A DNA stretch of 17,302 nt from positions 1 through 17,302 of the forward strand of contig CABSMS010000046.1 in the NCBI GenBank assembly GCA_902478885.1. Reading direction: 5' to 3'. The notes under the pieces were generated by a model. It saw only the letters and a list, made by a program, of their open reading frames with translations, was not told the origin of the DNA and ran no database searches. The stretch comes from an uncultured Collinsella sp. (GTDB lineage Bacteria; Actinomycetota; Coriobacteriia; Coriobacteriales; Coriobacteriaceae). Positions 1 through 7,058 of the stretch are shown piece after piece; position 1 is the stretch's first letter, and the number at the start of each line of letters is the position of its first letter. The position numbers were made by a program, and so were the translations under genes.

Positions 1-16
1 TCCGTACATGTACGGA
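1..16. repeat. Perfect 16-bp palindrome at the window edge
   Basis: TCCGTACATGTACGGA equals its own reverse complement over all 16 bases. It lies about 175 bp upstream of yebC, at the first base of the window, so it may continue further out. It could be an operator for a dimeric regulator. It has no T-tract and no room for a hairpin loop, so it does not look like a terminator. Its function is unknown. Confidence 0.5.
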
Positions 17-36
17 TGAATGTGGGAGGTGTTCGG

Positions 37-123
37 ATGAAGTTGATAATCAAGGCCAAAGGGGCCATCATCACGACGCCTCCATTTTGGGGTTTATCTC
101 GCAGGCCAGTAGGTATATCATAA
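37..123 (+). CDS. Possible 28-aa leader peptide upstream of yebC
   Basis: A short frame opens at ATG 37, seven bases after a good Shine-Dalgarno (GGGAGG, 24-29), and ends at TAA 121-123. It encodes a basic peptide, MKLIIKAKGAIITTPPFW followed by about ten residues, with a Pro-Pro-Phe-Trp stretch near the middle. It ends 66 bases before the yebC start. Only the ribosome-binding site and the open frame support it; no family is recognised and many such short frames arise by chance. A leader role is inference. It could equally be untranslated 5' leader or unrelated to yebC. Confidence 0.25.
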   Translation: MKLIIKAKGAIITTPPFWGLSRRPVGIS

Positions 124-189
124 CGACGTTTGTTTATATTGCCCGAGCATCTGTGCTGGGCTTTAGGTCGAAACCGATAGGAGACACGT

Positions 190-996
190 ATGTCCGGACA
201 CTCTAAGTGGGCCACAACCAAGCATCGTAAGGGCGCGCAGGACGCCAAGCGTTCCGCCCTCTTCTCCAAGCTCAGCCGCAACATCACCGTTGCTGCCCGT
301 CTCGGCGGCGATCCGCTGCCCGAGAACAACGCCAGCCTCGCCGCTGCCGTTGCCAAGGCCAAGGCTCAGTCCATGCCTAAGGACAAGATCAAGTCCGCTA
401 TCGACAAGGCTTTTGGTTCGGGTGCTGACGCCGCCGTCTACGAGAACATCGTGTACGAGGGCTACGGTCCCGCCGGTGTCGCCGTCTACGTCGACTGCCT
501 GACCGACAACCGCAACCGTACCGCCGCTGATGTCCGTTCCGCCTTCTCCCACGCTGGTGGCAACCTGGGCACCTCCGGCTCCGTCGCCTTCCAGTTTGAG
601 CGCAAGGGCCAGATCGTCGTCGCCAAGGAGATCCTGGACGAGAACGCCAAGAAGGAGACCATGATCGCCAACGGTGCTGCCGGTGACGAGGATGAGTTCA
701 TGATGGCCATCGCCGAGGCCGGTGGCGAGGACTACGAGGACGCCGGCGAGGAGTGGATCGTCTGGACTACTGCTAACGAGGTTATGGCTGTCTCCAAGGC
801 GCTCGAGGAGCAGGGCGTCCAGGTCAAGGGCTCCGAGACCACCATGGTCCCGACCACCCCGACCGAGGTCTCCGGCGCCGACGCCAAGAAGGTTCAGCGC
901 CTCATCGACCGTCTTGAGGAGCTCGACGACGTCCAGGATGTTTACAGCACCATGGACATGACCGACGAGGTCATCGCTGCCCTCGAGGAGGAGTAG
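190..996 (+). CDS. yebC: YebC/PmpR/TACO1 family protein
   Basis: This is a 268-aa member of the YebC/TACO1 family. Family members have long been annotated as transcriptional regulators; more recent work on bacterial YebC and mitochondrial TACO1 points to ribosome association and relief of stalling at proline-rich stretches. It should be cytosolic. The sequence shows the family N-terminus MSGHSKWATTKHRKGAQDAK, the core GYGPAGVAVYVDCLTDNRNR (residues 91-110), GGNLGTSGSVAFQFERKG (123-140) and the C-terminal block RLIDRLEELDDVQDVYSTMD (237-256). It is about 20 residues longer than the usual 240-250, mainly from a Lys/Glu-rich insert at about 144-166. The start is fixed by AGGAG (179-183), six bases before ATG. 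It stands alone and ends before a strong terminator. Codons strongly prefer C at the third position, which suggests high expression. Family assignment is secure; the precise role is not. Confidence 0.95.
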   Translation: MSGHSKWATTKHRKGAQDAKRSALFSKLSRNITVAARLGGDPLPENNASLAAAVAKAKAQSMPKDKIKSAIDKAFGSGADAAVYENIVYEGYGPAGVAVYVDCLTDNRNRTAADVRSAFSHAGGNLGTSGSVAFQFERKGQIVVAKEILDENAKKETMIANGAAGDEDEFMMAIAEAGGEDYEDAGEEWIVWTTANEVMAVSKALEEQGVQVKGSETTMVPTTPTEVSGADAKKVQRLIDRLEELDDVQDVYSTMDMTDEVIAALEEE

Positions 997-1065
997 CGCC
1001 CGCACGGGTTAAGCCGTGCATATCTGGGCATAATGAAGCGAGCATGCAAGCCTCGTGGAATAGAT

Positions 1066-1109
1066 GAGCCGGATCCGCGTGCGTAGAGCACCGGACCCGG
1101 CTCTTTTAT
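1066..1109 (+). terminator. Rho-independent terminator of yebC
   Basis: GAGCCGG (1066-1072) pairs with CCGGCTC (1097-1103). The stem continues through TCCG/CGGA and GTGC/GCAC, with one A-C mismatch and one bulged C, to the loop GTAGA. TTTTAT follows at once. A smaller hairpin (GCACGG 1002-1007 with CCGTGC 1014-1019) lies just after the stop but has no T-tract. Confidence 0.85.
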
Positions 1110-1112
1110 AAT
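1107..1112 (+). promoter_or_regulatory. Candidate -10 box for the amaP operon inside the terminator tail
   Basis: A perfect TATAAT sits at 1107-1112, directly in the T-tract of the preceding terminator and 50 bases before the amaP start. No good -35 box stands 16-18 bases upstream, where the terminator stem lies, and there is no TG extension. The operon needs a promoter in this gap, so the box is a fair candidate, but the missing -35 lowers confidence. Confidence 0.35.
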
Positions 1113-1162
1113 GATGCGAACCGTTTTGCATTTCGAGAGCCGAGATTTGAAGGGAGCGCCAC

Positions 1163-1708
1163 GTGCGCGTACTCAAACGAGCCCTAGCGATCGTGTATCT
1201 TGCCGCCGCCATCGTGGCGCTGGGTACGCTTATCTGCCAGTTTTGGGGGCCGTATACGTATCGCTTTATGCTGCTGATGCGCGACCCCATGCCGCGCATT
1301 GTCGTGACGGCATGCGGCGGAGTTGTGGCGATCGGCGTGCTGGTAAGCTTCTTCCGCCTGATGTTTGCTCGTCGCGAGCCGTCCTGCGTGCATCCGGCGG
1401 GGGAGCGCAATATCGAGGTCACGCTCGCGGCGCTTTCTTCGTGTGCCAGAGCTGCTGCTGAGCGCGATGATCGCGTGATGGTCGAGCATGTCGAGGCCCG
1501 CGTCCAAGGCCCCGACGAATCGCACGTCCGATTTAAGGTCGAGGCTATCGCGCTTGACGATAAGGACGTGGCATCTCTGGCTACTGCGATGCAGCAGCGC
1601 ATCGAGGAAGCTTGCGACACCATGCTCGGCACGCCGGGCACGACCGCACGCGTTCGTTTTTTGCCGTCCAAGACTACCGTCCAGACCGTGGAGGTTTCCG
1701 GTGAGTGA
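1163..1708 (+). CDS. amaP: Alkaline-shock membrane anchor protein, AmaP-like
   Basis: This 181-aa protein has two N-terminal membrane segments (about residues 6-27 and 46-68) followed by a soluble C-terminal half (about 80-180). That layout matches AmaP, which in Staphylococcus anchors Asp23 to the membrane and carries an Asp23-like C-terminal region. The soluble part alternates strand-like Val/Glu segments and a helix (AMQQRIEEACDTML), as expected of that fold. The start is GTG 1163, six bases after AAGGGAG (1150-1156). Its end overlaps the next gene by 8 bp, so the two are probably translationally coupled. DUF2273 and asp23 directly downstream make the assignment much stronger than the sequence alone would. 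It was recognised by layout and context; sequence conservation in AmaP proteins is low. Confidence 0.8.
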   Translation: MRVLKRALAIVYLAAAIVALGTLICQFWGPYTYRFMLLMRDPMPRIVVTACGGVVAIGVLVSFFRLMFARREPSCVHPAGERNIEVTLAALSSCARAAAERDDRVMVEHVEARVQGPDESHVRFKVEAIALDDKDVASLATAMQQRIEEACDTMLGTPGTTARVRFLPSKTTVQTVEVSGE

Positions 1709-2078
1709 TACCAATCAAGATAAGACCGCTCGTACGCCGCGCCTGACGATTGACCAGAGCGCCACGCCGGCGAGCGAACCTGTTGATTCCAAAGCAGAGG
1801 CAACCGAGTTGCAAGACGCGGCGGCCGCGGATTTTGACGAGGCTATGGGTCTCATCAAGGGTACGGGCGCTGCCATCTGGAGCTATGCTGTGCGTCATCC
1901 CAACACCACGCTCGGCGCCGTCGCTGGCTTTATCCTCGCCGTGTTGGTGCTCACGCTCGGCCTGTGGGACACGCTCGTCATTGCATTCTTCGTGCTGATC
2001 GGCGCTGTGATCGGCCAAATTCGCGACGGCGAGAACGGGATCGTCAACTTCTTCGGCCGTCTGTTTAGCGGCCGCTAA
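1701..2078 (+). CDS. DUF2273 small integral membrane protein
   Basis: This 125-aa protein has a polar N-terminal tail of about 55 residues, then two close membrane helices (about 69-88 and 90-106). They are separated only by a short turn, LWDT. The segment HPNTTLGAVAGFILAVLVLT, ending further on with an IGQIRDG stretch, fits DUF2273, a family found beside Asp23 and AmaP genes. The start is GTG 1701, which overlaps the amaP end by 8 bp and follows GGAGG (1690-1694) by six bases. A longer reading of the same frame begins at 1488 but runs inside amaP and is not credible. It probably helps place Asp23 at the membrane; this is inferred from the cluster. Confidence 0.8.
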   Translation: MSDTNQDKTARTPRLTIDQSATPASEPVDSKAEATELQDAAAADFDEAMGLIKGTGAAIWSYAVRHPNTTLGAVAGFILAVLVLTLGLWDTLVIAFFVLIGAVIGQIRDGENGIVNFFGRLFSGR

Positions 2079-2122
2079 TATGTATTCGACTGTCGCATCC
2101 GCGGCAGGCATAAGGAGGAACC

Positions 2123-2674
2123 ATGGCTTTTAATACGAAGGTCGATGTAGCCGATACCGAGCTCGAGGAGAACGAGGCGGTCGTCGCCGAAGCTGAGGAT
2201 GTGACGCTCGAGGACGAGGCTCTCGTCGAGGCCGAGTCCGATGTGGATGAGGACGACGAGGAAGCGGACGAGTCCGATGTGGATGAGGACGACGAGGAAG
2301 CGGACGAGTCCGAGGACTCGCTGACCTATTCCAACGGTGTGATCGAGAAGATCGTTGCCATGGCCACCCGCGAGGTTCCGCACGTTCTGGGCATGAAGGG
2401 TAACCTCATGCACTTTGTACAGGAGCAGTTTGGTGCCGAGAATCTGACCAAGGGTGTGACGGTCGAGGTCACCGATGACAATCGCGTGGTCGTCAACATC
2501 TCTGTCATCATCGAGTACGGTGCCTATGCGCCCGCGATTTTCGACGACGTTAAGGCGCGCGTGACCGAGCGCCTTGCCGCGATGACCGGCCTTGAGGTGG
2601 CGGGCGTCAACCTGCGCATCGAGGACGTCATCACCCCCGAGGAGTACGAGCACCGCACCAGCCAGCATGAGTAA
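2123..2674 (+). CDS. Asp23/Gls24 family envelope stress response protein
   Basis: This is a 183-aa soluble protein. Residues about 67-175 form an Asp23/Gls24 domain: SNGVIEKIVAMATREVPHV, then VTVEVTDDNRVVVNISVIIE and GLEVAGVNLRIEDVI. Such proteins form abundant membrane-proximal assemblies in Gram-positive bacteria and respond to envelope stress. The N-terminal third (about 10-66) is extremely acidic and contains a perfect 12-residue tandem duplication, described separately. The start has a strong Shine-Dalgarno, AGGAGG (2113-2118), four bases before ATG. It is the last gene of the amaP-DUF2273-asp23 cluster and ends before two hairpins. Many Asp23 proteins lack such a long acidic leader. Confidence 0.9.
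   Translation: MAFNTKVDVADTELEENEAVVAEAEDVTLEDEALVEAESDVDEDDEEADESDVDEDDEEADESEDSLTYSNGVIEKIVAMATREVPHVLGMKGNLMHFVQEQFGAENLTKGVTVEVTDDNRVVVNISVIIEYGAYAPAIFDDVKARVTERLAAMTGLEVAGVNLRIEDVITPEEYEHRTSQHE
2234..2313 (+). repeat. 36-bp perfect tandem repeat inside asp23
   Basis: Two identical 36-bp units lie head to tail at 2234-2269 and 2270-2305, followed by the first 8 bases of a third copy (2306-2313). Each unit encodes ESDVDEDDEEAD. The period is a multiple of three, so slippage would change linker length without breaking the frame. Confidence 0.95.
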
Positions 2675-2701
2675 CCTGCCAAAAAGGGACAGGTTTGTTT
2701 T
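2673..2701 (+). terminator. Hairpin overlapping the asp23 stop codon
   Basis: AACCTG (2673-2678) pairs with CAGGTT (2690-2695), with two further C-G pairs possible inside, then TGTTTT. The left arm starts within the stop codon. It may act with the stronger hairpin that follows about 30 bases later. Confidence 0.5.
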
Positions 2702-2726
2702 GGCTGGTTTTATCTGCGAAAACGTT

Positions 2727-2768
2727 AAAAGGCCGACCGCGCAAGCAAAAGCGTGGCCGGCCTTTTTT
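2727..2768 (+). terminator. Strong rho-independent terminator of the asp23 cluster
   Basis: GGCCG (2731-2735) pairs with CGGCC (2758-2762). After an A-C mismatch, CCGCGC pairs with GCGTGG, closing on the loop AAGCAAAA. Four A bases precede the stem and six T bases follow it, so it could also work weakly on the other strand. Confidence 0.9.
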
Positions 2769-2809
2769 GTACGCTCCCGATGTAGGCATACCGCTCGTCT
2801 AACTAAGGG

Positions 2810-2837
2810 TTGCAATCGTCGCATTCCGCGTTACCCT
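2810..2837 (+). promoter_or_regulatory. Candidate promoter of the yitT-family gene
   Basis: TTGCAA (2810-2815), a 16-base spacer and TACCCT (2832-2837) resemble an actinobacterial housekeeping promoter (TTGNNN with TANNNT). The start codon is 43 bases further on. The match is moderate and rests on position after a terminator. Confidence 0.3.
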
Positions 2838-2880
2838 AATGGGCGCATTGTTTCCAAATTGTTAACGAGGGGTTGCCGTA

Positions 2881-3903
2881 ATGGCTGACGAGCACGAAAC
2901 AGAAAGCAAGGCATGGGCGATTGAGGCCGCCGCGGCAGAGGCGGCATCGCGTGCTGCCGAGGAGGTGCATCGTCCTCCCGTAGTGCCGATGGAGCGCGTG
3001 GTCGATCGCACCGATATCGAGCGCGGCGAGCGTGCCGGCCAAAAGCGCAGCCAGGAGCCGGGCTTCCCGCGCTTTTTTGCCGAGCTCAATCTGGGTCTGA
3101 TTCTTACGGCCTTTGCCATCGTTGCGTTTAAAACCCCTAATCACTTTGCCTTCGGCGGCACCTCGGGTGTGTCGGTCATTCTTTCCACGCTGTTCCCGAC
3201 TCTGCCCGTCGGCGTCTTTATGTGGATTATCAACGCGGTCCTGGTCATCCTGGGCTTTATCTTTTTGGAGCGCAAGGCAATCCTTTGGAGCGTCTTTGCC
3301 TCGTTTGCGCTTTCGGCCTACGTCTCGCTGTTTGAGCTCTTCATCCCGACGGATGTTTCGATGACGGGCGATATGTGGCTCGACCTGTGTTTTGCCGTCA
3401 TCTTGCCGGCGCTCGGCAGCGCTATTGTCTTTGATATTGGCGCCTCGACGGGTGGCACGGACATTCTTGCCATGATCCTCAAGCGCCGCACGACGCTCGA
3501 GATTGGCCGCGCCCTGCTGCTGGTCGATATCGGCATCGTGACAATCGCGGCCTTCTTGTACGGCCCGCGCGTTGGTCTGTACTGCGTGCTCGGCCTGTTT
3601 GCCAAGACGCTTGTGGTCGACAAAGCCATTGAGAGCATTCACCTGCGCAAAGTCTGCACGGTCATTTGTTCCGAGCCCCTTAAGGTCGAGGAGTTTATCG
3701 TCAAGCATCTCAACCGCACGGCGACCATCAGCCGCGGCTACGGTGCCTTCTCGGGCAAGTGTGTGACGGTGATCATGAGCGTGCTGAGCCGTCGCGAGGC
3801 CGTGCAGCTGCGCCGCTATGCGCGCGAAGTCGACCCGGGTGCCTTTATCACGATTGTCGACAGCTCCGAGATCGTCGGCAAGGGTTTCCGCGGCACGAAC
3901 TAG
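2881..3903 (+). CDS. YitT family membrane protein with DUF2179 domain
   Basis: This 340-aa protein is a YitT-family multi-span membrane protein. After a charged, Ala-rich cytosolic N-tail of about 65 residues come membrane segments at about 69-87, 110-129, 134-154, 168-187, 209-228 and 231-247. The glycine motifs GGTSGVS (92-98) and STGGTD (189-194), typical of the family, lie between them. Residues about 256-335 form a DUF2179 domain, a PII-like fold, ending DSSEIVGKGF. The substrate of this family is not established. GAGGGG (2867-2872) lies eight bases before ATG. The N-tail is longer than in most YitT proteins. It appears to be a single-gene unit: terminators lie upstream, and the next gene follows after a 150-bp gap without clear coupling. 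Confidence 0.88.
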   Translation: MADEHETESKAWAIEAAAAEAASRAAEEVHRPPVVPMERVVDRTDIERGERAGQKRSQEPGFPRFFAELNLGLILTAFAIVAFKTPNHFAFGGTSGVSVILSTLFPTLPVGVFMWIINAVLVILGFIFLERKAILWSVFASFALSAYVSLFELFIPTDVSMTGDMWLDLCFAVILPALGSAIVFDIGASTGGTDILAMILKRRTTLEIGRALLLVDIGIVTIAAFLYGPRVGLYCVLGLFAKTLVVDKAIESIHLRKVCTVICSEPLKVEEFIVKHLNRTATISRGYGAFSGKCVTVIMSVLSRREAVQLRRYAREVDPGAFITIVDSSEIVGKGFRGTN

Positions 3904-3947
3904 CGCGGACACACTCATCAAACAATCGAAAAGCGCCTCGCACGTTG

Positions 3948-3972
3948 CAAATACGTCATCTAAGAGTATTTG
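3948..3972. other. Inverted repeat in the gap after the yitT-family gene
   Basis: CAAATAC (3948-3954) is repeated inverted as GTATTTG (3966-3972), with 11 bases between. It is AT-rich and has no T-tract, so an operator for the next gene is as likely as a terminator. The rest of the 3904-4053 gap shows no clear promoter. Confidence 0.35.
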
Positions 3973-4053
3973 TCCTCACATTGGGTGATAATGATGCCAA
4001 AGACATCGTTTGCGATCCAGGTGATTCGCTCTAGATACGAAGGGATGATTTCG

Positions 4054-5358
4054 ATGTTCTGTTCGCAGTGTGGCGCCCCTATGGGCGATAACGACAAGTT
4101 CTGCGGCGTGTGCGGTGCTCCTAATGCCGGTGCTGCAGCTTCCGCCCCTCAGGGTCAGCCTCAGCAATTTGTCCCTCAGCCTCCCATGAACGCGTCCAAG
4201 GGCTGTATGGCTCAGGCGTTTGAGGATATGACCAAGACTCCGGGCGTGCTGCAGCGCGTGTGCCAGATCGCTTTTTTGCCGGCGCTTATCTGTGTCGTGT
4301 CGGTACTCGTTCTGTTCATCCCCGTTATCGGCGGTATTGCAGCTGCCATCGGCTTTTTGGCTGCCTACGTCGCGAGCGTGTGCGGTTCGGGCTTTGGCAT
4401 CGAGTGGGGTCGCGATCTGTCGCTTAAGATCGATGACGGCATGGAGCGTCCGTTGATGCGTTCCACGTCGTTTGGCCTCGGAGTCTTTTCGAGCGTTATT
4501 TCGGTCGTGCTCGAGGTTATCGCTGCCGTTCCCGTGATCGGTGTAGTGCTTTCGCTGGTGGAGGGCGTGGTAATTGGCGCCGCGGGCTCGTATTCTTATT
4601 ACGGCTCTTATGCGCTCGAGGCTGCACTGTTTGGCTCGCTTGGCTTGCTCGTTCTGGCTATGATTGCCACGGCGGTCCTGGGGGTCTTCTTTAAGATGTT
4701 CGCCGACATTGCCGTGATGCATTTTGCGGTGACCGGTCGCGTCGAGAGCGCGTTTTCGCTCGATAAGGTCTGGGCGGCCTTTAAGAACAACAAGACCAAG
4801 CTGTTCTGCGCTTCGTGGCTTCCCGAGTTTTTGACGGGCCTGGTCGCCAACGTTGTCACATGGATCTTGACGGTTGTCTTTGGCGCCATTGCCTCTGTCG
4901 GTATGTATAGCTACTACTATCGTCCTACGGTTATTGAGGCGCTTGTTACCGGCGGTGGCATCACACTCGTGCTGTTCCTGGTGCTGGTCGCTTTCGTCAC
5001 CGTATTTCTTACGGTCTTTGGCAAGATGCTCAAGCACCGTGCCGTTGGCTATTGGGTTGCACGTTATGCAAGCGAGTGGGCCGACGAGGACAAGGACGAC
5101 GTCCTGACTTTTGTATTGCCCTTCGAGAAGAAGTCCGCTCCCTCGGGTTACAGCGCTCCGGATGTTGCGTCCACGCCTGCACCCGAGCCCGCGCCCGAGG
5201 CAGCGCCTGTGCCTGAGCCGGCGCCTGTGCCTGAGCCTGAGCCCGAGCCTGAGCCCGAGCCTGAGCCGGCACCTGCACCTGAGACTGCGCCTGAGCCCGA
5301 GCTTGAGCCTGAGTCCGAGCCTGAGTCAAGTTTCGACGAGGAACCTCAGGACGAGTAG
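4054..5358 (+). CDS. Zinc-ribbon multi-span membrane protein with Pro/Glu-rich tail
   Basis: This 434-aa protein begins with a zinc ribbon, Cys3, Cys6, Cys17 and Cys20 (FCSQCG then FCGVCG), likely to bind one zinc. A Pro/Gln/Ala linker leads to about six membrane segments (near 72-93, 95-115, 143-165, 195-217, 262-284 and 303-326). The loop GIEWGRDLSLKIDDG (115-129) recalls DUF4013-type proteins, though I hold that only loosely. The last 60 residues are a low-complexity Pro-Glu/Pro-Ala tail followed by an acidic end, probably cytosolic and extended. I chose ATG 4054, eight bases after AGGGA, over ATG 4045 and further upstream starts, because the cysteine motif then begins at residue 3. Function unknown. 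It ends before a shared terminator with the convergent M20 gene. Confidence 0.75.
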   Translation: MFCSQCGAPMGDNDKFCGVCGAPNAGAAASAPQGQPQQFVPQPPMNASKGCMAQAFEDMTKTPGVLQRVCQIAFLPALICVVSVLVLFIPVIGGIAAAIGFLAAYVASVCGSGFGIEWGRDLSLKIDDGMERPLMRSTSFGLGVFSSVISVVLEVIAAVPVIGVVLSLVEGVVIGAAGSYSYYGSYALEAALFGSLGLLVLAMIATAVLGVFFKMFADIAVMHFAVTGRVESAFSLDKVWAAFKNNKTKLFCASWLPEFLTGLVANVVTWILTVVFGAIASVGMYSYYYRPTVIEALVTGGGITLVLFLVLVAFVTVFLTVFGKMLKHRAVGYWVARYASEWADEDKDDVLTFVLPFEKKSAPSGYSAPDVASTPAPEPAPEAAPVPEPAPVPEPEPEPEPEPEPAPAPETAPEPELEPESEPESSFDEEPQDE

Positions 5359-5417
5359 CCATGCCGTCTGCCATTTGGGGACGGGGTAGAAATAGTAGAA
5401 ATAGCGTTTGACAAATG

Positions 5418-5453
5418 AGCGGGGGCGGACGTTTCGAAACGTCCGCCCCCGCT
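5418..5453. terminator. Perfect 18-bp-arm palindrome, bidirectional terminator
   Basis: The left arm (5418-5435) and right arm (5436-5453) are exact reverse complements with no spacer; the centre reads TTTCGAAA. It sits between convergent genes, 59 bases after the zinc-ribbon gene stop and 36 bases beyond the M20 gene stop. T-runs on both sides are weak (TTGCTAT on plus), so stem strength must do most of the work. A 9-bp tandem repeat, GTAGAAATA twice (5386-5403), lies just upstream. Confidence 0.75.
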
Positions 5454-5489
5454 TTGCTATAGCCAGACTGTTATGGATGGGCGTGACGA

Positions 5490-6953
5490 CTACTCGCCGT
5501 GCTTATCCTCGTGTCGAGCGGCGGCGCGGGCTTCGTGGATGCCCTTGATCGCGGCATGGCGGGCCGTGCGGGCATCATGGATGGCGTCACGAGCCTCGGC
5601 GGTCGTCGCCTTGGCAGAGCGCAACTTGGCGGCCAGATCGGGGTTGGTTTCGGCGACCGCGGTAATCGCGGGGCCGTCGAGCTCCTCTTGCGTGGGCTCG
5701 GCCAAAAAGTCGATAGCATACTGGGCGGCCACCATGGAGCCCTTTGCCAGCACGGTCTCGTCAATCTTGTAAAAGCAGGAATGCTGGGCGTACGTGGCGC
5801 CAATCTTGGGGTTGCGCGTACCTACAAAGGCGAGCACGCCCGGTACGCGGCGCAGGTACTCCGAAAAATCCTCGCCCGAAAGCGTGCCACGGTAATGGCC
5901 TTGACCGGTGGGGCCCAAGCACTTGATTACGGCCTGACGGCAGCGCTCGCTCGAGGCGGCGTCGTTTTCGACTTTGTAGTTGGCGATGGTGTAGTCGGTG
6001 AGCTCTGCCTCGGCGCCCAAGGCGGCCGCGGTATGCTCCACGATGCGGCGCATAAGCTCCGGCATTTCCTCGTGGGTCGAATCGCCGTAGGTGCGCACCG
6101 TGCCGGCGAGGTAGGCGGTGCCGGCGATAACGTTGCGCGCGGTGCCGCCGTGCAGCTCGCCGACGGTGATGACGGCCGGCTCGTATGGGCTGATCTCGCG
6201 CGAAACGATGGTCTGCAGGGCATTGACGATCTCGGCGGCCACCATGACGGCGTCGTGGCCGCGTTGGGGCATGGCGCCATGGCACGAGGTGCCGCGGACA
6301 TCAATGCGGAACCAGTCGGTATTGGCCATGCGCGGTCCGGGCTCGCAGCTCACGGTGCCGGCGTAGACCTCACTCCAGATGTGCGCGGCGTAAGCGCCAT
6401 CGACGCCGTCGAGCACACCCGTGCCGATCATGAGCTTGGCGCCCTGGCCGTTTTCCTCGCTGGGCTGGAAGACGATGCGGACTTCGCCGTGGATGTCGTC
6501 GGTCATATGGCGCAGGATTTGCAGCGTGCCGAGCATCATGGCGATATGGCAGTCGTGGCCGCAGGCGTGCATGCAGCCCTCGTTGACGCTGGCGAACTCT
6601 TCGCCGGTCTGCTCGGTGACGGGCAGGGCGTCGATGTCGGCGCGCAGCAGGATGCGGCGGCGTGGCGTGCTGTCCTCGCGATAGGCGTCGGGCGCGGTGC
6701 CGCGAAGGGTCGCCACAAGGCCCGTCTTAAGGGGACGCTCGTAGGGGATATTCATGGCGTCGAGCTGGTTGGCGATGTCAGAAGTCGTGCGCTCCTCGGC
6801 AAGACTCAGCTCCGGGTGCTTATGGAAGTGCCGGCGCTGCTTGATGATATAGGGTTCAAACTCGGTAGCGATATCTTGGATGGCTGCGGTGACGTCGTCA
6901 GCCGCGCGAGCCTCGGTCGCCGCCATAATCTGCTGTGCCTTGGTCTTCGTCAT
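5490..6953 (-). CDS. M20 family amidohydrolase/metallopeptidase
   Basis: This 487-aa protein belongs to peptidase family M20, amidohydrolase branch, with hippurate and N-acyl-amino-acid hydrolases. It should remove acyl groups from amino acids or cleave small amide-linked conjugates; the substrate cannot be told from sequence. All expected metal ligands are visible: Cys131 and His133 (HACGHD), Glu167 (PSEENG), His191 and His391. Asp107 lies in RADIDALP. The dimerisation domain spans about 210-320 and includes SCHGAMPQRGHDAV and the ELHGGTARNVI motif. After about residue 428 there is a family-atypical Ala/Arg/His-rich helical tail of about 60 residues. ATG 6953 follows AAGGAG (6969-6964 on the minus strand); the frame upstream stays open but crosses the divergent gene's start region. 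It is cytosolic and divergent from the YtcJ-like gene. Confidence 0.92.
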   Translation of the reverse strand: MTKTKAQQIMAATEARAADDVTAAIQDIATEFEPYIIKQRRHFHKHPELSLAEERTTSDIANQLDAMNIPYERPLKTGLVATLRGTAPDAYREDSTPRRRILLRADIDALPVTEQTGEEFASVNEGCMHACGHDCHIAMMLGTLQILRHMTDDIHGEVRIVFQPSEENGQGAKLMIGTGVLDGVDGAYAAHIWSEVYAGTVSCEPGPRMANTDWFRIDVRGTSCHGAMPQRGHDAVMVAAEIVNALQTIVSREISPYEPAVITVGELHGGTARNVIAGTAYLAGTVRTYGDSTHEEMPELMRRIVEHTAAALGAEAELTDYTIANYKVENDAASSERCRQAVIKCLGPTGQGHYRGTLSGEDFSEYLRRVPGVLAFVGTRNPKIGATYAQHSCFYKIDETVLAKGSMVAAQYAIDFLAEPTQEELDGPAITAVAETNPDLAAKLRSAKATTAEARDAIHDARTARHAAIKGIHEARAAARHEDKHGE

Positions 6954-7004
6954 GGTCGATTTGCTCCTTGCTGGGTTAATCGCAAAATCGTACAGGCTCT
7001 CTCC

Positions 7005-7034
7005 AGTATGCCACCTGCCGCTAGGGCTGGTAAA
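7005..7034 (-). promoter_or_regulatory. Candidate promoter of the M20 gene
   Basis: Read on the minus strand, TTTACC (7034-7029) and CATACT (7010-7005) are 18 bases apart. Each matches four of six consensus bases. A start near 6998 would give a 5' leader of about 45 bases. Confidence 0.35.
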
Positions 7035-7058
7035 GTTGCCGTTTGCCGCTTGGGGTTT

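Noticed and set aside
1488..1700. N-terminal extension of the DUF2273 protein back to 1488
   Set aside because: It lies inside amaP in another frame and is Arg/Ser-rich noise. GTG 1701 has its own GGAGG.
2234..2305. The tandem repeat as a CRISPR-like array
   Set aside because: There are no spacers between copies, and the repeats are in frame and encode the acidic linker of Asp23.
3970..4053. Upstream starts for the zinc-ribbon protein at TTG 3970 or ATG 4045
   Set aside because: They would place residues before the Cys motif without a ribosome-binding site; ATG 4045 overlaps the AGGGA that serves ATG 4054.
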